A stretch of DNA of 64,000 bases, taken from contig NZ_JAHEWN010000002.1 of the NCBI RefSeq assembly GCF_018598555.1, positions 248,001 through 312,000 of the forward strand. Reading direction: 5' to 3'. The translations under genes and the position numbers were made by a program. The notes below the pieces were generated by a model. The model was not told the DNA's origin. It saw only the letters and a list, made by a program, of their open reading frames with translations, and did not search any database. This DNA comes from Curtobacterium aurantiacum. GTDB taxonomy: Bacteria > Actinomycetota > Actinomycetes > Actinomycetales > Microbacteriaceae. This document shows, in pieces, positions 52,180-58,789 of the stretch (its first letter is position 1; every line of letters starts with the position of its first letter).

Positions 52180-54246
52180 ATGGCCCCGTACAACAAGGGC
52201 GGCGCGGACAACCGCGCCTCCGACCGCGTCCGCCACCCGAACGGCACCCCTGCCGCCCGCAGCAGCAAGCACCGCGGGTTCCGCGCCGCCGACTCGTCGC
52301 AGCCGCGTCAGAAGCAGCGCTGGGACGCCGAGGAACGTCGCGGACGTGCATCCCAGGGCGAGCGTCCGGCCCGTCCGAACTGGGAGCCGCGTGACGGCGG
52401 CGGCCAGCGCCGCCCCTCCCGCGACGACCGTGGTGGTCGCGACTTCAACCGTGACGACCGCGCCCCGCGTCGGTTCGATCGTGATGACCGTGCGCCGCGT
52501 CGTGACAACGACGACCGGCCCCGTCGTTCGTTCGACCGCGATGACCGCGCTCCGCGTTCCTTCAACCGGGACGATCGCGCTCCGCGTCGTGACAACGACG
52601 ACCGTCCGCGTCGTTCGTTCGATCGTGACGACCGCGCACCGCGCAGCTTCAACCGTGACGACCGTGCGCCTCGTCGTGACAACGACGACCGTCCCCGTCG
52701 TTCGTTCGACCGTGACGACCGCGCTCCGCGCAAGTTCGACCGCGACGAGCGTGCCCCCCGCCGTGACAACGACGACCGTCCCCGTCGCAGCTTCGACCGT
52801 GATGACCGCGCTCCGCGCAAGTTCGACCGCGATGACCGCGCCCCTCGTTCGTTCAACCGCGACGACCGTGCGCCCCGTCGGGACAACGACGACCGTCCCC
52901 GTCGCAGCTTCGACCGTGACGACCGCGCACCGCGCAAGTTCGACCGCGACGACCGCACCCCGCGCCGCTCGTTCGACGAGCCCGAGCGCGGCAAGTTCGT
53001 GCCGGCCGACGACGTCAAGCTCGAGAAGCTCCAGGCCGAGGCCACCATCGCGGCCGACGTCGAGGGTGTGACCTTCGGCGACCTCGGCATCGGCGGCAAC
53101 ATCTCCCGTGCCCTGCAGGAGCTCGGTGCCTCGAGCCCGTTCCCGATCCAGGCGGCGACGATCCCCGACGTGCTCGCCGGCAAGGACGTCCTCGGCCGCG
53201 GTCGCACGGGCTCCGGCAAGACCATCGCCTTCGGTGCGCCCCTGGTCGAGAAGCTCATGGAGCACGGCGGCGGCACGAAGCGCAAGATGGGCCGCGCCCC
53301 GCGTGCGCTCATCCTCGCGCCGACCCGCGAGCTCGCCCTGCAGATCGACCGCACGGTGCAGCCGATCGCCCGTTCGGTCGGCCTGTTCACGACGCAGATC
53401 TACGGCGGCGTGCCCTACGGCCGTCAGGAGGGCGCGCTCGAGCGCGGCGTCGACATCATCGTCGGCACCCCCGGTCGTGTGCAGGACCTCATGAACAAGG
53501 GGAAGCTCGACCTCAGCGAGGTCATCATCTCCGTGCTCGACGAGGCCGACCACATGTGCGACCTCGGGTTCCTCGAGCCGGTGCAGGAGATCCTCTCCGC
53601 CACGGCCGAGGTCACCCCGCAGGGCAACCGCGCGCAGAAGCTGCTCTTCAGCGCGACGCTCGACACCCAGGTCGCGGCGCTCGTCGAGCAGTTCCTGCAC
53701 GAGCCGAGCGTGCACGAGGTCGCGGGTGAGGACCAGGCGTCCTCGACCATCGACCACCGTGTCCTCGTGGTCGAGCAGCGCGAGAAGGACCGTCTCCTCG
53801 AGGAGCTGGTCGCCGGTGACGGCAAGACCATCGTCTTCGCCCGGACCCGCGCCTACGCCGAGCGCCTGGCCGACCAGTTCGAGGACGCCGGCATCCGTGC
53901 CACCTCGCTCCACGGTGACCTGAACCAGTCGCGCCGCACGCGCAACCTCCAGCTGCTCACGAGCGGCCGGGTGAACGTGCTCGTCGCCACCGACGTCGCC
54001 GCCCGCGGCATCCACGTCGACGACGTCTCGCTCGTCGTGCAGGCGGACGCCCCGGACGACTACAAGGCGTACATGCACCGTTCCGGCCGCACGGGTCGTG
54101 CCGGCAAGGAGGGTACGGTCGTCACGATCGTCCCCCGTGGCCGCATCCGCAAGATCGAGGGCATCCTCGAGCGCGCTGAGATCGAGGCGGACCTCGTGCA
54201 GGCGGCGCCCGGCGACGGCATCGTGTCGGAGCTCGCCGCGCGCTAG
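52180..54246 (+). CDS. DEAD-box RNA helicase with repetitive N-terminus
   Basis: A 688-residue protein. The C-terminal ~410 residues are a DEAD-box core: Q-motif region SSPFPIQAATIPDVL, Walker A GRGRTGSGKT, PTRELALQI, VLDEADHMCDLGF, SAT, and HRSGRTGRAG. The N-terminal ~265 residues are disordered and contain about 175 residues of Arg/Asp repeats in which RDNDDRPRRSFDRDDRAPR occurs five times. Such RD/RGG tails bind RNA and can drive condensation. It probably acts in cold-shock ribosome assembly or RNA decay. The ATG at 52180 is chosen over in-frame upstream codons because the conserved-looking basic start MAPYNKGG lies there. Confidence 0.9.
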   Translation: MAPYNKGGADNRASDRVRHPNGTPAARSSKHRGFRAADSSQPRQKQRWDAEERRGRASQGERPARPNWEPRDGGGQRRPSRDDRGGRDFNRDDRAPRRFDRDDRAPRRDNDDRPRRSFDRDDRAPRSFNRDDRAPRRDNDDRPRRSFDRDDRAPRSFNRDDRAPRRDNDDRPRRSFDRDDRAPRKFDRDERAPRRDNDDRPRRSFDRDDRAPRKFDRDDRAPRSFNRDDRAPRRDNDDRPRRSFDRDDRAPRKFDRDDRTPRRSFDEPERGKFVPADDVKLEKLQAEATIAADVEGVTFGDLGIGGNISRALQELGASSPFPIQAATIPDVLAGKDVLGRGRTGSGKTIAFGAPLVEKLMEHGGGTKRKMGRAPRALILAPTRELALQIDRTVQPIARSVGLFTTQIYGGVPYGRQEGALERGVDIIVGTPGRVQDLMNKGKLDLSEVIISVLDEADHMCDLGFLEPVQEILSATAEVTPQGNRAQKLLFSATLDTQVAALVEQFLHEPSVHEVAGEDQASSTIDHRVLVVEQREKDRLLEELVAGDGKTIVFARTRAYAERLADQFEDAGIRATSLHGDLNQSRRTRNLQLLTSGRVNVLVATDVAARGIHVDDVSLVVQADAPDDYKAYMHRSGRTGRAGKEGTVVTIVPRGRIRKIEGILERAEIEADLVQAAPGDGIVSELAAR
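52441..52970 (+). repeat. Imperfect 87-bp coding repeats of the helicase N-terminus
   Basis: The unit encodes about 29 residues (RRDNDDRPRRSFDRDDRAPR followed by SFNRDDRAP or a variant); one unit is longer by an inserted RKFDRDDRAP. Wobble bases differ between copies, so the repeat is old or maintained at the protein level. Confidence 0.85.
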
Positions 54247-54258
54247 TCGCGACCACAC

Positions 54259-54306
54259 GACGGACGGGAGGCCCGGTACCAGCTGGTACCGGGCCTCCCG
54301 TCCGTC
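54259..54306. terminator. 48-bp perfect palindrome after the helicase gene (family copy 3)
   Basis: Perfect zero-spacer palindrome centred between 54282 and 54283, core GGTACCAGCTGGTACC, beginning 12 bases after the stop. The flanking GGACGGGAGG/CCTCCCGTCC differs from copies 1 and 2 with matching changes in both arms. Confidence 0.85.
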
Positions 54307-54311
54307 ACATG

Positions 54312-54362
54312 GTGAGCACCAATGGTCGGGTCGCGACGTCAGACCCGACCATTCCTGCTCAC
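54312..54362. repeat. GTGAGCAGG hairpin, copy 4
   Basis: Arms 54312-54332 and 54342-54362, mismatched only at two adjacent positions (CC against CC). It stands 5 bases after the palindrome copy 3, so the two families occur in tandem between convergent helicase and DinB genes. Confidence 0.85.
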
Positions 54363-54382
54363 GAAGCGACCGCGGGACCGCG

Positions 54383-54892
54383 TCAGCGGTTGAAGAACAG
54401 CAGCCCGCGCACGAAGCCGGCCTGCCCGGCGTGCTGCGTGCAGTCGTCGAGGATGCTCACGAGCCGCGCGCCGGCGGTGACGGGCGGGTCCCACGCCTCG
54501 TCGACGACGGGGTCGAGGTCGTTCGGGCCGAGCGTACCGAGGTAGGCGACGGTGCGCTCGTGCACCGCGCGCAGGTACCCGGTGAGCAGCTCGGCAGAAG
54601 CCCGCACCCGACCGACGTCGTCGCGGGACATGCCGTAGCCGAGCGCCTCGGCCGGGAACGGCAGCCCGAACCGGTCGTACCAGCCGTCCGCCGTCCAGAC
54701 CTGCTCGGAGCCGGCGAGGTCGGCGATCTGCGCGTCCTGGCCGCGGGCGATGTGCCACGCCAACCACGCCAGGGTGTTCGCCCCGGCTGCCGGTCGTGCC
54801 GCGAGCTGGTCTTCGGAGAGCCCGTCGACGGCCCGCTCGACGGTCTCGGGGACGCGGGAGAACGCTTCGGTGAGGAGTTCAGAGGGGGTCAT
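54383..54892 (-). CDS. DinB/mycothiol-transferase-like protein
   Basis: A 169-residue four-helix DinB-fold protein. The metal-binding histidine pattern is seen in WLAWHIARGQDAQIADL near residue 50 and in LDDCTQHAGQAGFVRGLLF near the C-terminus. In actinobacteria such proteins (DUF664/TIGR03086-like) conjugate mycothiol to electrophiles. A -10 TAGCGT (54905-54900) lies seven bases before ATG 54892; a GTG at 54901 overlaps the -10 and is unlikely to be used. Confidence 0.82.
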   Translation of the reverse strand: MTPSELLTEAFSRVPETVERAVDGLSEDQLAARPAAGANTLAWLAWHIARGQDAQIADLAGSEQVWTADGWYDRFGLPFPAEALGYGMSRDDVGRVRASAELLTGYLRAVHERTVAYLGTLGPNDLDPVVDEAWDPPVTAGARLVSILDDCTQHAGQAGFVRGLLFFNR

Positions 54893-54928
54893 GGCGCTCA
54901 CGCTACGCGCGGGCCGTGACACCCGCTG

Positions 54929-55495
54929 TCACGCTGTGGACGACCGGTGGTGGCGTTCCAGGGCAGCGGCGAACCCCTCGAAGGCGGTGGCGACGACGGC
55001 GCGGTCCGACGGTGCGACGACCTGCTGGAACGCCTGCGAGTAGACGGCTCCGACCTCGCGGGCGACCGCGGTGCCCGACGGCGTGAGGTGCAGGAGCACG
55101 CTCCGACGGTCCTCGGGGTTCGGGCGGCGCTCGAGGTGCCCGTGCTTCTCGAGGCGGTCGATGAGCGACGTCATCGCCCCGGTGGTGAGCTCGAGGTACT
55201 CGCCGGCCTGCTTCGGGGTCACGCCGTGGCCGCCGGCTGCGTTGAGGAAGAACACGAAGCGGGTGTCCGTCGCGTTCAGTCCGCGGCTCGTGCTCTCGTG
55301 GAGCAGGACGCGCGCGTGCTGCATCTGGAGCACCCGGAACGCGGTGAGCAGTCGCGGAAGGTCGGCGTCGGTGCCTGTCGGGTCGGCCGCGGTGACGTCG
55401 GGCGACACCGGTGCCGGGGGCGTGCGGGGCGCGATCCTGGCCGCGGGGACGGCGGGTGCGCGCTGGGGGAGGACGACCGGGTCGGTGTCCGTCAT
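54929..55495 (-). CDS. MarR family transcriptional regulator
   Basis: A 188-residue regulator: a disordered Pro/Ala-rich N-terminus of about 50 residues, then a MarR winged helix. LNATDTRFVFFLNAAGGHGV, KQAGEYLELTTGAMTSLIDR (recognition helix), and NPEDRRSVLLHLT (wing) are visible. It is divergent from the TasA-like/SipW-like pair with 208 bases between, which holds an inverted repeat; it may regulate that locus and itself. Confidence 0.87.
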   Translation of the reverse strand: MTDTDPVVLPQRAPAVPAARIAPRTPPAPVSPDVTAADPTGTDADLPRLLTAFRVLQMQHARVLLHESTSRGLNATDTRFVFFLNAAGGHGVTPKQAGEYLELTTGAMTSLIDRLEKHGHLERRPNPEDRRSVLLHLTPSGTAVAREVGAVYSQAFQQVVAPSDRAVVATAFEGFAAALERHHRSSTA

Positions 55496-55528
55496 GGGGG
55501 CTCTTCTCGGGTGCAGGGGTGGAACTTC

Positions 55529-55573
55529 AGTGAACAAGTAACTCACTCGTCAAGATACCCCCATCAATGGGGG
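55529..55573. promoter_or_regulatory. Probable MarR operator and adjacent palindrome
   Basis: AGTGAACAAGTAACTCACT (55529-55547) has inverted ends AGTGA/TCACT in an AT-richer tract, a plausible MarR site. On the minus strand a TTGACG -35 (55554-55549) is next to it. CCCCCATCAATGGGGG (55558-55573) is a second palindrome between the divergent genes. Confidence 0.5.
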
Positions 55574-55703
55574 CATCCCGGGTATTGAGAGCTGCTCGAG
55601 GGCCAAGTAGCTTGATCGTCGTACCACCTCGGCACGTAGCGCGACCAACCACCGCGGGCCCGTCCGAACCACCGATCAGATCTCTTCCTCACGGAGTCCA
55701 ACC

Positions 55704-56303
55704 ATGTCTCGTGTCACGCCTCGTGCTGCCCGCCTCGCCGCCTGGATCGCCATCCCCGCTGCTCTCGTCGCCTCGGGGGTCGTCGTCTCGACGGCCTCGT
55801 ACGCGGCCTTCTCCTCCACCACCGTCAACCCGACGAACAACTGGACGGCCGGCAGTGTCGCCCTGTCCGACGACGACAACAACACCGCGCTGTTCACGGC
55901 CAACAACCTGAAGCCCGGTTCGACCGGCGCGAACTGCATCACGGTGACCTCGACCGGCTCGCTGCCCTCGACCGTGAAGCTGTACGGCACGAACGCCTCG
56001 ACCACGAAGGACCTGGCGGGCAACATGACGATGACCGTCGAGCAGGGCACCGGCGGTGGCTTCGGCTCCTGCTCCGGCTTCACCCCGGCCGCCACCGGTG
56101 GGACGCTCTACAGCGGCACCCTCGCCGCCTTCGGCACCGCGTCGACCAACTACGCCACCGGCGTCGGTACCTGGGCCCCGACCGGCACCGCGTCCGAGTC
56201 GCGTGTCTACCGCGTCACCTACACGGTCTCGAGCACCGCCCCGAACACCGTGCAGGGCGGCACCGCAGCCCTCGGCCTCACCTGGGAGGCCCAGAACAGC
56301 TGA
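55704..56303 (+). CDS. TasA/camelysin-like secreted protein with SipW-type signal
   Basis: A 199-residue exported protein. The signal region ARLAAWIAIPAALVASGVVV ends in TASYAAFSSTTV, like the SipW-type signal peptides of TasA and camelysin. The mature part is a beta-rich, Thr/Ser/Gly-rich domain. TANNLKPGSTGANCITVTST matches the LKPGD-type strand of TasA as I recall it. Two Cys (CITV, SCSG) may form a disulfide. It lies immediately upstream of a SipW-type peptidase, its likely processor. It may form surface fibres, by analogy with Bacillus matrix; that is inference. Ribosome site GGAG at 55692-55695. Confidence 0.8.
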   Translation: MSRVTPRAARLAAWIAIPAALVASGVVVSTASYAAFSSTTVNPTNNWTAGSVALSDDDNNTALFTANNLKPGSTGANCITVTSTGSLPSTVKLYGTNASTTKDLAGNMTMTVEQGTGGGFGSCSGFTPAATGGTLYSGTLAAFGTASTNYATGVGTWAPTGTASESRVYRVTYTVSSTAPNTVQGGTAALGLTWEAQNS

Positions 56304-56370
56304 GTCGGGACCGGGGCCGAACCAGCCCCGTCCGTTCCCTCCCGCAACGCGCCCCCGGTCGAAGGCAGTC

Positions 56371-57564
56371 ATGAGCAGCATCGCAGTGCACGGTGGTCAC
56401 ACACCGCACGCAGCGGTCCGTGACGCCGTCGAGTGGGGGCGCGTCGTCGTCGCCACCGTCGCCCGCGGGGTGGTGGCGACACTGCTCGGACTCGCGCTCT
56501 GGGCGGCCGCGCCGGCACTCATCGGCTGGCAGCCCACCACCGTGATGACCGGCTCGATGGAGCCGCGCATCGTCCCCGGCGACGTGGTCGTCTCGCGTCC
56601 CGTCGGCTCGGGCGAGATCAGCATGGGCAAGGTCCTGCTCGCCGACGACCCGGACCAGGCGGACCACCTGCGCATGCACCGCTACGTCGAGGACGGTCCG
56701 CGACGCACCATGGTCACGAAGGGCGACGCCAACCCGCAGCAGGACTCCACACCGATCGAACGCTCCGCCGTGCACGGCGTCGCCTTCCTCCGCATCCCCT
56801 ACATCGGGGCGCCGATCCAGTGGATCAGCACCGGGGAGTGGGGCCGCGTCGTCCTGCTCGCACTGGGCCTGACCGCGCTCCTCGCCCTCTGCACGATCGA
56901 CGGGTCGCTCCGCCGGCTCGTCGCCGAGGACGGCGCGGACGACGACGCCGGTCCCGATGACGACGCCGGTGCGGACGACGCCGCCGGCCCGGCAGACGGA
57001 GCCGACGACGGCCGGGAGGCGCGGGACGGCGCCGCCACGGGCCTCCAGACCGGTGCGTCCACTGTCCTCACCCGTCGCGCGCTCCGTCGACGAGTCCGTC
57101 GCGGACGGCGGCTGCGCCGCATCGGCGGAGGCGCCGCGGTGCTCGTGCTCGCGGCGGCCGCCGGCGTGCTGCTGCCCGCGCAGGCGGACGCGGCCCCGTG
57201 GTCGCGGACCACCGTGGCACCGACCGCGAACTTCACGGCGGGCACGGCGACCGGTGTCCCCACCCTGACCTGCGCCCCGGCAGGGTCGAACACGGTCACG
57301 ATCGCCTGGACCTACGACAACGGCGCGACCGTCCCGGCATCGTTCGACCTGATGAACGGGACGACGCAGGTGGCGACGACGACGATCGCCGGCGCTCGTT
57401 CGATGACCTACGGTGGCGCCGGGCTCCTGAACCTCGGGACGACCTACACGCTGCACCTCCGCACGAACCTCGGGGGCAGCTGGACCGCGACGAGCACGCC
57501 GACGGTCAAGGTCCGGGTCGTCTCGGTCCTGGGTCTGGCGTCCGCGAGCTGTGTGACCGCCTGA
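56371..57564 (+). CDS. SipW-type signal peptidase I fused to a secreted substrate-like domain
   Basis: A 397-residue protein. Residues 1-178 form a type I signal peptidase of the ER/SipW class: helix ~25-53, Ser62 in MTGSMEPRI, His102 in RMHRYV (His replaces the usual Lys), TKGDAN with Asp117, and a second helix ~155-176. Residues ~180-215 are an acidic linker. A basic RR-rich stretch and a second hydrophobic segment (IGGGAAVLVLAAAAGVLLP, from ~250) end in QADAAPW, then a beta-rich, Ig-like domain to the end. SRTTVAPTANFTAGTAT after this site resembles SSTTVNPTNNWTAGSVA of the upstream TasA-like protein. The ATG follows the TasA-like stop by 67 bases. Confidence 0.85.
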   Translation: MSSIAVHGGHTPHAAVRDAVEWGRVVVATVARGVVATLLGLALWAAAPALIGWQPTTVMTGSMEPRIVPGDVVVSRPVGSGEISMGKVLLADDPDQADHLRMHRYVEDGPRRTMVTKGDANPQQDSTPIERSAVHGVAFLRIPYIGAPIQWISTGEWGRVVLLALGLTALLALCTIDGSLRRLVAEDGADDDAGPDDDAGADDAAGPADGADDGREARDGAATGLQTGASTVLTRRALRRRVRRGRRLRRIGGGAAVLVLAAAAGVLLPAQADAAPWSRTTVAPTANFTAGTATGVPTLTCAPAGSNTVTIAWTYDNGATVPASFDLMNGTTQVATTTIAGARSMTYGGAGLLNLGTTYTLHLRTNLGGSWTATSTPTVKVRVVSVLGLASASCVTA

Positions 57565-57613
57565 GTCGTCCACAGGGCACCGCGAGGTGTCCTCGGATGT
57601 CCCCGGCCGGCGT

Positions 57614-57619
57614 TACCGT
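57614..57619 (+). promoter_or_regulatory. Leaderless -10 (TACCGT) of sbcDC
   Basis: TACCGT, six bases, then ATG 57626 of sbcD; same hexamer and spacing as at 24472 and 43751. Confidence 0.6.
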
Positions 57620-57625
57620 GGCCGC

Positions 57626-58789
57626 ATGCGCATCCTGCACACCGGCGACTGGCACCTCGGCCGCACACTGCTGGGTGCCGACCTGCTCGAGCACCAGGCG
57701 GCGTTCACCGACTGGCTCGTCGACCTCGTGCGCGAGCGCGCGGTCGACCTCGTCGTCATCGCCGGCGACGTCTACGACCGCGCGATCCCGCCGGTCGACG
57801 CCGTCCGCATGCTCTCCCGGACCCTCGAGCGCCTCGCCGAGACCACCACGGTGGTGCTCACCCCGGGCAACCACGACTCCGCGGCTCGGCTCGGCTTCGG
57901 CGCCGGGGTGATGGGGCAGCGCGTCCGCATCCTCGCCGAGCCCACGCACGTGGCCGATCCCGTGCTCGTCACCGACGACGACGGCGTGGTGGCGGTGTAC
58001 GGCATCCCGTACCTGCACCCCGACCTCACCCGGTACGCCCTGGCCGCGGTCCCCGACGAACCCCTCGCCCGCTCGCACCACGCCGTCGTGCACGCCGCCA
58101 CCGAACGCATCCGCGCCGACCTCGCCACCCGGGCCGACACCCGCAGCGTCGTCGTGGCGCACGCCTTCGTCGGGGGCGCCGACCCGAGCGACAGCGAGCA
58201 GGACATCCGCGTCGGCGGGGTCGACCGCGTGGCCGAGTCGGTCTTCGACGGGTTCGACTACGTCGCCCTCGGGCACCTGCACGGCCCACAGCGCGTCGGG
58301 GACGACGGCCGGATCCGGTACGCCGGGTCGCCGCTGGCGTTCTCGTTCGGGGAGCGGCACCAGCGGAAGTCCGTGACCATCGTCGACCTCGACGCCGCCG
58401 GTGCCGTGACCGCCGAGCTCGTGCCGACGCCGGTTCCGCGGCGGCTCGTCGACGTCCGGGGCAGCATCGACGCCATCGAGTCCGGCGATTTCCGGGCCGA
58501 CGCCGACGCCTGGGTCCGCGTCGCGGTGACCGACACCGTGCACCCGGAGCGCATGTACGCCCGCGTGAAGGACCACTTCCCGCACGCCCTCGCGATCACG
58601 CACGAACCGGCCGACCGACCGGCCACGACCGCCGCGCGGGCCGTGACGGCGACGTCCGACCCGGTCGAGGTCGCCGGCGACTTCGTGGCCTTCGCCACCG
58701 GCGGCCTCCCCGACGACGACGAACGGGCCGTCCTGACCGAGGCGTACGAGGCCGCGGTGCTCGCCCTGCAGCGCGAAGGGGACCGCTGA
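57626..58789 (+). CDS. sbcD: Exonuclease SbcCD, subunit D
   Basis: A 387-residue Mre11-type nuclease of the calcineurin-like phosphoesterase fold. Metal-binding motifs: HTGDWHLGR at the N-terminus, IAGDVYDRA, TPGNHDS, and VVAHAFVGG then GHLHGPQ. With SbcC it cuts hairpins and processes DNA ends. The ATG at 57626 fits both the leaderless -10 and the family N-terminus (MRILHTGD). Its stop overlaps the sbcC start by one base (TGATG). Confidence 0.95.
   Translation: MRILHTGDWHLGRTLLGADLLEHQAAFTDWLVDLVRERAVDLVVIAGDVYDRAIPPVDAVRMLSRTLERLAETTTVVLTPGNHDSAARLGFGAGVMGQRVRILAEPTHVADPVLVTDDDGVVAVYGIPYLHPDLTRYALAAVPDEPLARSHHAVVHAATERIRADLATRADTRSVVVAHAFVGGADPSDSEQDIRVGGVDRVAESVFDGFDYVALGHLHGPQRVGDDGRIRYAGSPLAFSFGERHQRKSVTIVDLDAAGAVTAELVPTPVPRRLVDVRGSIDAIESGDFRADADAWVRVAVTDTVHPERMYARVKDHFPHALAITHEPADRPATTAARAVTATSDPVEVAGDFVAFATGGLPDDDERAVLTEAYEAAVLALQREGDR

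Noticed and set aside
50926..54258. A 1110-codon open frame on the minus strand opposite the helicase and PPK2 genes
   Set aside because: It is an antisense shadow of high-GC coding sequence. It translates to repetitive Val/Arg/Glu text without domains, while the plus strand has clear helicase and PPK2 motifs.
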